A stretch of DNA of 64,000 bases from Pseudeuparius sepicola (GCA_963920635.1 OY987303.1:49041223-49105222); one strand, 5' to 3'. Positions 21,952 to 33,460 are shown, counted from the first letter of the stretch. Notes: generated by a model from the sequence alone, not told the origin. Numbers and translations are program-made.

Positions 21952-23239
21952 CAGGGTTAACTATCAAAAAATTTTATGGTAGATAAAGAAAAAATAGACT
22001 TGCCAAAACAAATTTTCAAAAATTTTGTCTTAAGATTAATTTTTTTTTCAAATTATTTAAAAACCCTTAAAAAGGGTTTTATGGAAGCCCGCCGTGACGT
22101 GTCTTAAAATTTCGCCTATGTCAATTATTGTAGTGACATGTAGTGAAATAGCGCGGCGTTGCCACGTCTATCAATTTATCCGAGGATTCACCACGACAGT
22201 ATTCCAATAAGTTGTATGGGTAGCGCTGATGTTGAAATTCAGGTGAACGCACTGGGAAACCTTTGATTTAGTTTAGGCGATAGGGGAAGTTCTCGGAGTT
22301 AAGCGTGCAAGTGGCCAATTATGGTAATACCTGTACTTCAGTTTGCGGGTTGGTCAACATCGCCGCGCGTCGTGACTTGCGCAGGAGAGCCAAGAGGGGA
22401 GGACAGTAATGGAGTAACGGCACACGGGCAGCAGCTCGCTTTCGCGGGTCCCGTGGTTTTTGGGACTAAAAAGGCTGAGAAAAAGAGAAGCTGGAGTGTA
22501 GTGAGGAGCCTCGAGCATCGACCGAGGCAGGAGAAGGAAAATTGTGGAGAATTTAAAGACGCCCTGTGCCCCGGATACAGGAAATCAAAGAGGTGTTGCC
22601 ACGGCGGACCGACCAGGCCCCCGGTACTCGACGCCAAGAGCCTCGGAGTGCTGGTACGAGGGAGCGGCACGATTAGTGAACATCGAAGCCAGGGAATCAA
22701 CTGTACCAAAGTTGTTGATGCATGGTGGGTGAGCGCATACAGTAAGTCAACTACCCCTAAGCAGCCGTTGCACAATATGGAAGGACATTGACTCGGGCAT
22801 TGGGTGAGCTTTTGATTCTGCACTGCGCGCTAAAATAACGAACTTTCAAAACGGGGTTTACGCCTTTATCTAGGGCTTAAGAGGTCAGGTGAATCTTTTT
22901 TTTTATGGATCTCAGTGTTTGCATTAGTAAATCGGGTAATCGCTGCGGCTGTACAGATTCAAATCGATTGTTATTTATGTATATTTTTTAATTTGTTTGA
23001 GTAAAAAGGTATTTTCATTTTTCCTAAAACAACGACAACACCTCGAAAATAACTTCAAGCTGACAGTATGTTCGGAAGCCTTATTGGATGACGTAATTAT
23101 AGGCGGAGATTTACAGGGAAAATAGAGGTTTTTACCCTTTTTTTAAAGATCGTAAAAACAATCTAAAAATATTTTTCTGTTTTCTTAAGCCACCCTGCGC
23201 ACGTGGCAAAATTTTTTGTACTAAGTGATAGTTAACCCA
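21952..23239 (+). mobile_element. TIR element carrying a GC-rich non-transposon-like segment, copy A
   Basis: The left end CAGGGTTAACTATCAAAAAA is mirrored at the right end by the inverse TGGGTTAACTATCACTTAG. TA flanks both sides (21950-21951, 23240-23241). The middle (about 22370-22800) is GC-rich, unlike the ends, and recurs in the inverted copy at 42290-44036. No transposase is present in this copy; copy B keeps a mariner-type transposase end at 43220-43464. Likely a non-autonomous mariner-type element with cargo. Confidence 0.7.
22338..22823 (-). other. GC-rich cargo segment with a 161-aa open frame, function unknown
   Basis: The - strand frame is open for 161 codons, and a + strand frame (22321-22791) is also open, as expected of a GC-rich stretch. 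Neither resembles a known domain. In copy B the - strand frame is cut (the match at 42772-43035 is shorter), and there are many single-base differences, so protein-level constraint is not evident. The segment could be captured host sequence (exon or UTR) carried by the element, since its composition differs sharply from the TIR regions. No function is claimed. Confidence 0.35.
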
Positions 23240-23484
23240 TAAGGTCAATGTGTTGAATGTTGAGAAAGAAATCTATCTTAGTTGCCTATATTATATTTCC
23301 TAAGGTGAGAATCCGAAAGAATGCATTGTGAATGCACTCTGTGGGAAAAAATATCAATAAATATTGCTATACTTCACAAAGTATTGTATCGGAAGAGTCA
23401 GAAATATAATGGAAAATGGAGAAGAACTTTCACGCGTAAAGGAAGTAGAACATGAAAGAAAGGAAATCGGGCATCATTTGAGAA

Positions 23485-24865
23485 AAATTAAAAAGGATTT
23501 TCTCTCAGCGCCGGGGGTCGAACCTCTCGCTTGCTGGGCGAACTTTCTACACTGAAAGAATTACTTTGCTACGGTTAGTAAGAACTCAATTACCGCAGCA
23601 AAATATCTGCATTAAATAGGCGCCGAGTGAGTTACTTTGCTACCGCAGCAAAGCACGCCTTGCTAAACACAACTCAATTGCAGTAAGTAAGCAGATTTGT
23701 TGAAAATCACTATGCTGTGATAATTCAACCCTTGTATTAAGGCAAGTGAGTCAGCTCACTAACCACAAGTGAGTTGCTTAATTACCATAGCAAATAATTT
23801 GATTGTGGTTATGTAGGTTTTGTTGCTGTAATTGAATCAGCTCATTAATGACAATTAAGATGCCCACTAGCCACAAGTGAGTTGCTTAACTACCATAGCA
23901 AAAAATTTATTTGTTGCCGGCGTCTTTAAAGGTACGTAAAAATTATTATCTTCAGACTTAATGTCCGCTTGGTAGCACATTATCATTATATTATACATAA
24001 TCTGCATCCTGTCAAAAGTGTAAAACATAGCGCAGCCAGATTTTTTGTTTTTCCTGTAGTTTCCCATTTCATGTTTTTTAATAACATGTTGTTCACGCGG
24101 CAACCCTACAGGTTTCTTCTACACCTAGCCTTACACACCCTACGTGTCCCCAAAATCTTTGAGATTGAGACGGCCAAGTAATAAGAATATATTAGGGATT
24201 TGTAGTGAATGACTCAACATGTTATAAAGAAAACATAAAATGGGAAAACTACAGGAAAAACAAAAAATCTGGCTGCGCTATGTTTTATACTTATAATGTG
24301 CTACCAAGCGGACATTAAGTATGAAAATATTAATTTTTACGTATACCCTCAAAGACGGCAATGTTCCCGGAAAACAATGATGCCAGAGCTGTCTAGGTCT
24401 AGACGATCAGTACGATCATCACGGACCGCGCAACGACTGCGGCGGGGCCGCCTGGCGGGCTCAGGCTTGCCAGCTGGCGCAAGCGCATTTGGAACTCACC
24501 GTTAATTTTAGCAAAGCAACTCACTTGTAAGTGAGGGCTCGCTATCCACAAATGAGCAGTTGAATTACCACAGCTGAGTGCATTGCAGCAGACTGCACTC
24601 ACCTGTAGTAACAAAACGACTGGCTTCATGTTAGTAAGTGGGCTCACTAAAAGGAATTTCTAGTGACCTATCCTTTAACCGCAAGTAAAAATTTTGTTGT
24701 GGTAGCAAAGAAGTATTAGCAAAACAGGTTTACTTGCCAGAGCTATTTTTTTTGCTATCACAGCATAATATCTATTTACTGCAGCAAAAAATTCTTAGGA
24801 AAGCAACTCACTTGGCGGAATTCTTTCAGTGTACCACTACACATAATATATTTTCTTACTTCCCT
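23485..24865 (-). pseudogene. tRNA-like (SINE head) sequence split by a TIR element
   Basis: On the - strand, 24855-24832 reads ...TATGTGTAGTGGTA and 23549-23500 continues TAGAAAGTTCGCCCAGCAAG followed by CGAGAGGTTCGACCCCCGGC. Joined at the shared TA this gives an A-box-like GTAGTGGTAGA, an anticodon-arm-like stretch and a perfect B box (GGTTCGACCCC), in tRNA order and roughly tRNA spacing. The 1,282 bases between are the TIR element at 23550-24831. It is more likely the head of a tRNA-derived SINE than a tRNA gene, because no closed acceptor stem was found. Confidence 0.5.
23550..24831. mobile_element. 1,282-bp TIR element with internal foldback and subterminal repeats
   Basis: The ends CACTGAAAGAATTACTTTGC (left) and the inverse of the right (CACTGAAAGAATTCCGCCAA) share a 13-bp TIR. 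TA flanks both (23548-23549, 24832-24833). Subterminal units of the form AAGTGAGTTGCTTAA.TACCA recur at the left (23767, 23875) and inverted at the right (24515, 24800). The centre (about 23928-24095 and 24216-24362) is itself an inverted repeat through the AGCGCAGCCAGATTTTTTGT block. No transposase. Confidence 0.8.
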
Positions 24866-25239
24866 TTGTCGGGCATTTTTTGTGCAAAGTACAAACGGTA
24901 TTTCTTAAAATCTCTGCTGTCGCCGAAGCTGTTTCTGAAATCATTATTATTGTTGTGGAAACATTGTTACATCCACAAGGATATGTCTGACCCAAAAATT
25001 ATTAAAATCAATAAGGAAATAAAATTCATAGAAAAACTGTTATTAAGACCAAAAAATGTTATTAAGATAATCGTCGTTAGCAACAAATACCTATGCACGG
25101 TAGAGTCATGGGGCCCATGGACATATAATTCCAAGACATCCTCTACATTTTCTATAGAGCAACAAGCAAGATTGAATTATTCGATCCTAAACCCCCAAAA
25201 ACATATCTGACAGGCAGTCACTCTTATATCTAAAGAGAA
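24866..25239. other. Intronic stretch with one open frame lacking a recognisable domain
   Basis: A + strand frame of 158 codons (24734-25210) begins inside the TIR element and shows no domain or codon bias. Treated as chance. Confidence 0.5.
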
Positions 25240-25545
25240 TATTGACACTTGGCTCCGTATCCACGCTGAAAATTCAGAATTCGCCGAAATATAAATGTGG
25301 ATTATCGACAGCCCCTCGCTGTGAAAATGTGAATTTTAAGCGTTGGGAAAACACCGTTGAGCCCCGATCGTGCTGTGGAACTGATTGCGTAAACAGTCTA
25401 AAAATTCAGTTTTAATTTGTAAATGTATAATCGGCAGCTCTCGCCACCTGATTAAATTCACGCAATCGGTTTTTGGTCAATCACCGGCAGAATCGCCGTT
25501 CGGGCTCATTCGTGGGCAGCGTTTACAGGTTGTACAGTTAACAAA
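25240..25545. other. Complex-sequence island, possible conserved non-coding element
   Basis: Balanced base composition, retained CpG and homeodomain-like GATTAAATTCACG / GGATTATCG words stand out from the AT-rich surroundings. There is no repeat partner in the window and no reading frame. Confidence 0.35.
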
Positions 25546-25922
25546 TGTCTTCTTTTCTTTGCTTTAAATACAACGCGCTGAACACACACATGTTAAAAAC
25601 AATTTAATTGAATGGAACTAACTTTTTTGTTTTTTTCCTTGGTAAATGAATAACTATTTATATACATAATAATAATAGTGCCGACTTTTTCCAACAGATC
25701 TAGGATAGCATCCGCTTAAGTAGGTACTACGGAAAACCCTAAAAAACCGTAGTAAACCCAGTGAGTTTAGGACAAATAGTAAATCACACACAAAAGGCTA
25801 CTAAGGAGTATTAACGAGAATACGCATTTTGCCCAGCGCTCGTGGCCACCACCGGTGTTTTTCTATAAAGACATGTGCATGCAGTCCGCCGCAACCCCGA
25901 ATCGAACCAAGATCAATCTAAG

Positions 25923-26470
25923 CAGTGGCGGCACGTCCATATAGGGGCTGTAGGGCCGTAGCCCCCCAAGTAGATGATGGGAAAAATAATTTAATTCCGC
26001 GACTGCAATATTCTATATTTTACTTCGGGTAATTTAACATTTAACTAGACTTGGAAACACCCTGTGTATCGTGCTTGCAATGCGTCTACGTCCAGTCCGT
26101 GGCGTGGGGATACGGCGTTCGATTCGCGGCATTCGCTGCGCCTACTATTCCTACTTCAATCGGTGTCTATCTTCTCTCTCTTATCTAAATAGCGCAGCTC
26201 GAATTGGGCACTGCCGCCACTGCCCGTATATTAATTACATTACGCAATGGAGGAGGCGAGGGGTCCGTGAGGGGGGCGGGAGGGGGAAAGACGCGCACTG
26301 CTCTCGGGCCAACTCTGCTTCTCCCGCCACTATTTCAAGTAAACGAGGGGCTCCAGGAAAAGCTTCAGGTCGCAATTTTACGCGACACTTTTCTAGAAAT
26401 ATATAGCTACGACAAGAGCAAGTGGATATGTGGATGCGAGAAATTAAATGCATTGTTTTGTTTTCCTTGT
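25923..26470 (+). mobile_element. hAT-like repeat fragment, copy A
   Basis: Starts CAGTGGCGGCACGTCCATAT, a hAT-style terminus, and shares blocks with 49800-50410 in the same order. Shared words are the GTCCATA..GG.GC start, TATTCTATATTTTACTTC, and a final AGAGCAAGTGGAT..TGTGGATGCGA with AAATGCATTG. An inverted CAGTGGCGGC lies at 26211-26222, but its 8-bp flank does not match that at the left end. No transposase frame. Confidence 0.5.
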
Positions 26471-26801
26471 TAACAAGCGCCTACCGGCCCTGCCGGAGCA
26501 TAGGTCCTTGTTTTGGCCTTTACTCCTGTGTAGTAATTCGGAAACTTCGGCTGACGTTTTGATTTGTTCTGATGTGGAGGATTTTCAAATATCGTAGCGA
26601 TTTGAGACTTTTGGGGCTCAGAAGCCCATCTGTTATTCCATGGGTGCCTTTTTCAGGTACGGGCGCACTGTATTTTTATGTAAAATCTCGTATAATATTT
26701 TAGATAACGCCACCACGGGAGACCAACTATTCCTTATAGGGCTGTATCTTTTGAATCGTAATAGGTAGACATTTGAAATATTCACAGAGTGTGCCACTAT
26801 G

Positions 26802-26876
26802 GCCGGAGTGCGCAGTGGAAGCGTGCATGCTGGGCTCATAACTCAGAGGTCCGGGGTTCGAAACCACGCTCTGGCA
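26802..26876 (+). pseudogene. tRNA-Met(CAT)-like sequence, degenerate, initiator type
   Basis: A 7-bp acceptor stem GCCGGAG/CTCTGGC closes with one G-T pair and is followed by A. GCGCAGTGGAAGCGTGC resembles the D arm of eukaryotic initiator tRNA-Met. The anticodon arm CTGGG-CTCATAA-CTCAG has CAT at 26837-26839. The T arm CGGGG-TTCGAAA-CCACG has one mismatch. A T6 run at 26882-26887 could terminate Pol III. Against a working gene: a four-base insertion between D and anticodon arms and a lost base at the start of the D stem. It is a relic tRNA or the head of a tRNA-derived SINE. Confidence 0.6.
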
Positions 26877-27289
26877 CAAACTTTTTTATTTCATTTTTTT
26901 TATTTTTTACTAAAGTATTTTTAAAAAATATGTAGTGTTAAATATTGTACGGTGGTACGAAACCCTTCGAGCTCGAGTTCGACTCGCACTTGGCCGATTT
27001 TTAACTTTATACCTAATTACTTGTGTATTGTTATAGATATATGTTGAAGTACTTGACATTGCAGGAGCATGCCGCAGAGACGAGTTAGAGAAATTACCAT
27101 TGAATAATATTAACGACATGGATTCTATCATATAACTGTGAAAATTCCCGAGAGCAAGACAAACAAACCTCGATCATTTGTAATAAGCGGAAAAATTAGA
27201 AGTTTTAATTTTGTTAAAATGTATCGCAAATATGCAATATGGAAAATAAGGAAAATGCTCCGTTCAACCTGTTAGTGTAATTACTTTTA

Positions 27290-27477
27290 GTAAAATTCCA
27301 AGTGATACTGCAAAATACTTAAAGATTGAAAACCCAATGCAATACACAAGACACTGTGTTCGCAGATCTTCTGCAACGTTGCTTGTGGAATCTGGGGCAG
27401 ACCTGTTAACATTAAAACGCCATGGAGGATGGAAATCTTCAACTGTAGCTGAGGGCTACATTGAGGAGTTAAATTGA
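27290..27477 (+). pseudogene. Crypton-type tyrosine recombinase, C-terminal fragment
   Basis: A + strand frame reads KIPSDTAKYLKIENP, then YTRHCVRRSSATLLVESGA, then LKRHGGWKSSTVAEGYIEEL and a stop at 27475. This is the catalytic end of a tyrosine recombinase: the H-x-x-R box (HCVR), then the HGGW box and the nucleophilic Tyr in EGY. Insect Crypton elements carry such a YR with no DDE transposase. Only ~60 codons survive; upstream the frame is lost at about 27280. The 3' context is plain AT-rich intron, so the element ends are not visible. A DIRS-type YR is possible but the wording fits Crypton better. Confidence 0.75.
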
Positions 27478-27984
27478 GATACGTAAAATAGTTTGATGAT
27501 ATTTTAATTTAGTTTTATTTTGGCATCAATTTAGAACTGGAAAACGTAATGTAACTAAATTTATACCCTAAATTCTAGACGGTACATCAACTTTGCAGCA
27601 AACATAACAGAATTTTAAAGCATTAATATCATTTCCTTTTGAAAAATACCTGTTCTTATCGGTAATTAATAATGAAAATTTAATAGAATGAGAGAGCTAG
27701 TGATATAAAATAGTTTTTGCGAACTTACAAGTTTTTAAAATTTTCAGAAATTTCATAAACATTAAAACTTTTTGATATTTTAACAAATAAACCCAGTTTT
27801 GGCGACACATTTTTTAAATGTCATTTTTGACAGATAACGAAAGTCACGTGACCACGTTTGAGTGAGTCATTTTTCATCTTTTTTTCAAGCAAAAGGCAAC
27901 CCCAAAATTAAATTTTAAAATAAACATTAATTAAAAATTTCCCAATTGGTGCGAATTTTTGGAGGGCACTGTAGACCAAATTTG

Positions 27985-28290
27985 TGACTTTTTAGATGGA
28001 ACACCCTGTGTATTTCTCGATTTTCGAAATCTACGCATTTTTCTGGATTCAACGATATAGTTACATGTTTGCCCTAGTACTTTTTACAAAATCGTCCTTT
28101 GAATTATTGAATCTCGGACAAAATCAAAATTTGCCGGGGAAAATTCAAAACAGTTATTACCAGAATATCATAAAAAATGGATATTTGACAGTTTACATTA
28201 ATTGTTGTGTTCCCACAATTACATACAATAATGTACTGAAAATTCAACAAAGCCAAAACTGCTGTGGAAATTTTCCATAAGTTATATTTT
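27985..28290. repeat. Mariner-type terminal fragment
   Basis: GGAACACCCTGTGTATTTCT near 27997 and the following TTTTCGAAATCTACGCATTT recur, diverged, at about 36050-36110, with a related stretch at 46425-46480. These are probably terminal pieces of one MITE/mariner family. Confidence 0.45.
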
Positions 28291-28379
28291 ATTTTTTTCT
28301 GTCATTTTAGTCTTAATAAAAGGCATATTTACGGATGGAACGTGATACTTTATTGTGAATTAAATTAAATTATAGTAGG

Positions 28380-29330
28380 TGTTCTATAATGCTTCCATTT
28401 TGTGTAACACAGAGAGCATACCTTCTTAATAAACATCTCTTGTAGTTAGCCACGATACCTGCCTCATTAATCTCTCTGATCTCCTGAGATATTTTTTCTT
28501 TTACTTGGTCTTTTACTCTCCTCATATACCCGGTCCTACAAATTGCCCCACAGAAGAAAATCGAGTGGGGTCAAGTCTGGACTTCTGGCAGGCAATAAAA
28601 TAGTTCCATTTGAACCAATCCACTCTACAAAAGTAGTGTCATCTAAATGCCTATTGAAGCATTTAATTTATGTGCTGGAGCACCGTCTTGTTGCCAAATA
28701 ATATTCGGCTCATTAAATTGATTCAATAGATCAGAAGTGTCTCCTCTTAAGAGCTGTGAATACTTTAGTCCAGTTAAACCACCTTCAAAAAATACTGGAC
28801 CAATTATGTAATTCCGAAAAATACCACAGCAAACATTTATTGAAGTTCGACCTTGTCGTTGAAATGAAATAAACTATCGTGAATTTTCTGATGACCAATA
28901 GTGAGTGTTTCTTCTATTAAAAACGCCACATGTTGTAAAAGTGGCTTCATCAGTCCACAATATAGAATATGCAATAGCAATAACCGTAGGAGTAGTTATA
29001 GAATAGTAATGTCTAGTAGTAGTTAGTTAAAAGTAGTATAGTGTAATATTTATAGTGACAATTATTTACAAGTGATCATTTTCCGTTTGCCTCTTCAACA
29101 CTAAACGGCAATACAGTTTTTGAACTGGGTGATAACAATATCGTCTAAACTTATGCATTCTCAACACTCTCTGGACTGAGCTCCATGATATTTGCAAATA
29201 TCTCGATGCATCTTTAATAGAATATCTCTGATTTTCCACGAAGTATAATAAGATTGCTTCCTGCATATTCTCAGTTAAAACATGTCGTGGTTTATTTATC
29301 TTTTCTTTAATTTTTAAGCTTCCAGAAATT
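28380..29330 (-). pseudogene. Tc1/mariner-type transposase, heavily broken
   Basis: Read on the - strand: PRHVLTENMQEAILLYF, SIKDASRYLQISWSSVQRVL (HTH) and RMHKFRRYCYHPVQKLYCR (29066-29310); a non-coding gap of about 100 bp; ILWTDEATFTTCGVFNRRNT (first Asp, about 28880-28955); SINVCCGIFRNYIIGPVFFEG; WQQDGAPAHK (second Asp); RSPDLTPLDF and WG (third Asp region, about 28540-28590); and a tail ending CVTQNGSIIEHLL near 28383. Order and wording match the transposase at 17172, but stops and frameshifts are many. A 268-bp internal piece (28908-29175) recurs unchanged at 32376-32643. Confidence 0.75.
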
Positions 29331-29399
29331 TATAATAAATATATTTGAAATACGTGTGATGAGGTAGAACTCTTCCAGGGTATATTTGTGCGTAGATAT

Positions 29400-29815
29400 T
29401 CACGCCTTGCACGCTTTGCATTCTTTTTCGCAAGAATCATAACATTCAACGTTGTCTTTTTTTTTTCCACTAATATTATTAAAATCATATACCATTTTTA
29501 CAGCACGATGTGTTAAGTTAACACGACAATTAACACTTGATACAAACTGTCTGTCTGATTCTCGTAATAGTTGTTTTGAATTTTCCATTGCAGTTTTGAT
29601 TTTGTCCGACATACAATAATTCAAAATAAGATTTTGTGCAAGCTACTAGAGTAAACATATAACATATTCCAAAACGCTACATTCATTTGTTTTTCTGAAT
29701 ACACAACTGAAATCGCAAGAAAATTTTATACAATTTTCATATTTACTAAAAAGTTTTTTTTTTCAAAAATTAAGCAAAAAAAATTAAGGGGGTAGAATAA
29801 TGAATAACCCTGTAC
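29400..29815. repeat. AT-rich flank of the mariner relic with a CCCTGTA terminus
   Basis: The segment 29690-29780 (TTTTTCTGAATACA.A..TGAAAT and the run after it) matches 46505-46575, and ATAACCCTGTA at 29808 looks like a mariner right end. The 74-codon frame at 29400-29624 has no recognisable domain. Confidence 0.4.
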
Positions 29816-32333
29816 AAATCGGTCGATGTGAGTTTTCCCAGAATATCATTTTTTGCGAAACAAAACACTTGTTGCAAACCGGAAACTTCGAAATATTAAC
29901 AATAGTGTAACCATTATGCCGACTTTTCCTTTTGGTATCAAAACGGCAAGCTTGAAAGACGCATTATAAAATAATGTTTTCCCATTCCGTATGATGGATC
30001 GCTAAACTTTATTCTACCGTAAACAAGATTCATTTATATTGTCGAGTGGGCAGTGCTCGCAGAGGAATCGTATTTCATGTTTTTAATTTATTTAATTGTG
30101 AACCGTTTCCGCGACGTCTCGAAAAAGAAAAATAATGTGTAACTTCTAATTAATTTTCCGAGTCTCTCAACATGCCACTCGACGCGCAGTTGCATTTGCA
30201 CGCGATTTACGCATTTCACACTCACTCGCGAATGATGGCAATTCAAAGGCACTGTGACGTTTAACGCAAGCTCTTTGTATCAACTCATTTACAAAATCGT
30301 TATAAAACTGTATAACAAACCGAGGTCTGCTGTAGCTGGGTCTGTTCAATAATTTCCTGTTACCTTATTGCAATATAATTTATTGATCACAATTTTTGAG
30401 GATGTTACAATTTTGAGAATAAAGTTGAATTTGAGCAACTATTTAAATATAACGAAAAGAAAATAGAGTTAATTTTAATTAAAAATTGCGAGTTAAATTT
30501 TATTTAAAAATTGGTTTGAGAACAAACTAAAAGATGAAATTGGCTTTACAAATAAACTCCGACTGTTCAGCTTTGATTATGATTCACTCTGAATGTTAAG
30601 TTCGATCTGCGTCTTCAGTCGCTTACGCCCAAAACGAGGCTTGTGGTAGTGCGGGGCGAGGCTAGGGCTTCCTCCGGTCCTTGTCTGCTCGTGTAGGCGC
30701 TGCAGATGTTGTGGCTAGCAGATCTTCTCAGGGGTTTTCGCCGAAGTAGAGCTGACCAAGAGTCGGCACCTATGCCAACGCAACTGCTCTCGATGCCTAC
30801 GCAACTCTCGTTACGTTGTTCGTCGTCAGAGTGCTGTGGTCGTAGCGTCCTCAGAGATGGTGTGCAAGCATGAACAAATCAGAAAGAAAGTAGCATTAGA
30901 CAAGGTCTAAGCCTTTTACAAAAATTATAAACCACAAGGTTACGATTAATATTTAAAATTGAATAATGATACCAAAGTTACTTAATATGCAAGTAATGAT
31001 AAAAATTAAATGTTTAGAACTATACTAAACTATGAAAAACTATGCATAGCTTTAAATTCCCTAAATAATATTAATTAACTGACCGGAATAGCAAAGTGCT
31101 TATAATTTAATTAAAAGAAAATATTGTGAGAATGCTCCAGCCCGAATTATTTAAGATATTTTAAATCAAACTTACCACGAAAAATTTATTTGAGACTTGA
31201 ACGGCAAGTACGGAATTTAAGAAAATTGATAAAACTAAAGTTGATATGAATTTACTAGAAAAGTGAAGATATCGGTATCAGATTTATTTGAGTGGTCCGG
31301 TACCACAGAATCGAGACCTAACCCGAAAAATAAGAAAGTAGCGTGTGACTAATGTGACCAAAACTTGAAAATATTCAATAAGATAACAGCCGCAAGATGG
31401 TGGGTATTCAAAAAAGGACAATGCTATGTTTTTGAGTTAAAGATGGCCGGGGCCTTGGACGAAATGAGTCCTTCAAAAAAATAGCACGTTAAAAAAACGC
31501 CACAGGTGAGTAGTAAAGTCGCTGAATTAAGCAAAAATCAAAAGAAATTACTCTCCTGCAGGGTTTTCCTGGAGAAACAGCCACCACCTGCTTGCTGTGT
31601 CCCGCGCTTCATCAGATACACAGCCAAAAAGGAAATGCCTCGGGCAAGCGTCGCTGCCTCCCGACGCCGTGGATATAGAAAACAAAAAAAAACGCAAAAA
31701 TATTAGTCACACGAAGTCAATCTCCGATATAAAAATACAAAACCACTCAAATAAATCACTGATGGCCATAATTAGGCCCGATAAAAATCGAAAATATTCA
31801 TAATTTGAAAGACATTTTGACTGAGTTTTCTCTACGGAGGCCGGGAGCAATAAACTAGACAAAGCCCATATGCAAGATATGCATCAAAAGAACCAAAAAT
31901 CGAGTAATTCATAATACCGATTTTTAATTACTTACCTACTGATAGGTAAACACATAATTCGCACTTGATTTTCGCATTTTGAATCCGAGTTCGAGGCTAG
32001 GCGGAAGTACACGGCCATTGACGTATACGGCGCGCGAAAATTTGAATTATTTGAAATAGGTAATTCAAGTTTTAAAATTTGAAAAAGTCGTTAATAAAAT
32101 TGCATACAATATTATAAATTAATTGAAACTGTACGAAAAATAATTAGTTACTAAATATGAGATATATATTTGAAAATAATGACTTTATGTTAATAAAAAA
32201 ATATATAAAAACGAGTAACGGATTTTGAAATGAAAAATCCGTTACAACTGTTCTGTTCTTAAGATTCAAGATTCGATAGCTCTTCGTTTACCTTAGAATT
32301 GTCATGTATCACACAAAATAGTATCTTCCAGTT
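29816..32333. other. Intronic stretch without recognisable gene
   Basis: Contains a GC-richer segment at about 30600-30880 and short frames at 31506-31803 with a basic KKKRKN run. None shows a domain, TIR or LTR pair in this window. Possibly a decayed retroelement; no call is made. Confidence 0.4.
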
Positions 32334-32686
32334 AAAGAAAATTGAAGGAGTGGTAGTGGACTTAAGAGGATGAACTTTCTTCTATTAAAAACGCCACATG
32401 TTGTAAAAGTGGCTTCATCAGTCCACAATATAGAATATGCAATAGCAATAACCGTAGGAGTAGTTATAGAATAGTAATGTCTAGTAGTAGTTAGTTAAAA
32501 GTAGTATAGTGTAATATTTATAGTGACAATTATTTACAAGTGATCATTTTCCGTTTGCCTCTTCAACACTAAACGGCAATACAGTTTTTGAACTGGGTGA
32601 TAACAATATCGTCTAAACTTATGCATTCTCAACACTCTCTGGAAAGAAAATTGAAGGAGTGGTAGTGGACTTAAGAGGATGAACTT
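32334..32686. repeat. Pasted 268-bp transposase fragment flanked by 44-bp direct repeats
   Basis: 32376-32643 is identical by eye to 28908-29175 in the same orientation. It is bracketed by perfect 44-bp direct repeats at 32334-32377 and 32643-32686 (both contain GGAGTGGTAGTGGACTTAAG). The insert shares TT with the left repeat and A with the right repeat. The fragment has no terminal repeats of its own. Confidence 0.85.
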
Positions 32687-32992
32687 CATTATATGAAAAC
32701 ATGGAAAATCGATCATCTTCTAAAATGAATCGTTTGGCAAATTTTAGTTGGATCCAGAAAGCCATAACTTATTAAAGAAACAACTAAGAACTTATTATTG
32801 AAATTGAACTTGAAAAATGTTTATTAGAGAACAACAAATACTGTGTCCCTAAAAAATATTTTCATAACTTTTCCTAAAAATTGCTACATGGCTATTTTGA
32901 GGGGTGCCGAATAATTCTGTTGTGTTATTTTTCCGATTAAAAATTACTAATATAATTTATCGAAAAACGCATCCACAGAAAGTTAGGCTTTC

Positions 32993-33068
32993 GTGTTAAT
33001 GCCAAACCAATACTTCGCAAATGATGGCCTTTCCGCAGCCTATATTAGATGTTTATTGGCATTAACAC
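32993..33068. repeat. 76-bp mini inverted repeat
   Basis: GTGTTAATGCCAA at 32993 and TTGGCATTAACAC ending at 33068 form a perfect 13-bp inverted repeat around a 50-bp spacer with no coding signal. Confidence 0.7.
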
Positions 33069-33084
33069 TAAAAACCACACATCA

Positions 33085-33460
33085 CTGCATATATTATATA
33101 ATGAAGTTCAAAATAGAAAATTCCTCGAAAAAACATAGGCATACCATAAGCGTGGGCCCCAAGGGATATTATTGTGACGTGAACTTGAATTTTAATATTT
33201 AATTTTTCCACGTTTCTGAACAGGCTGCCAATGAGAAGTATGCAAGTTCTTGTTATGAAACTGCTGAGAAAAAGGATGGCATACATGCGCAAACGGTATG
33301 CCATCTTTTCTTCAGCAGTTTTATGGCAATAACTTACATACTTATCATTGGCAGCCTGTTCAGAAAGGTTGAAAAATTAATTATTAATATACACACTGCC
33401 CTTTGAAAGGCATACTGAGTAAAATCATGTACAAAAATCTGTCACTATCTATTAAAATGC
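33085..33460. repeat. Repeat with long hairpin, copy A
   Basis: About 33212-33285 (CTGAACAGGCTGCCAATGAG through GATGGCATAC) pairs with about 33297-33367 (GTATGCCATC through GGCAGCCTGTTCAG) around an 11-base loop. The left half and its upstream flank recur at 47540-47740, and the right flank (GTGACAGATTTTTG inverse, about 33415-33445) recurs at 47355-47400. Likely a MITE family. Confidence 0.7.

Noticed and set aside
22321..22791. 156-codon + strand frame in the GC-rich cargo as a host gene
   Set aside because: A longer frame is open on the other strand, and neither is maintained in the inverted copy at 42.6-43.0 kb.
24734..25210. 158-codon + strand frame
   Set aside because: Starts inside the TIR element and has no recognisable domain or bias.
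26940..27000. Second tRNA-like B box (GAGTTCGACTC) near 26970
   Set aside because: No pairing acceptor stem or anticodon arm at tRNA spacing could be built.
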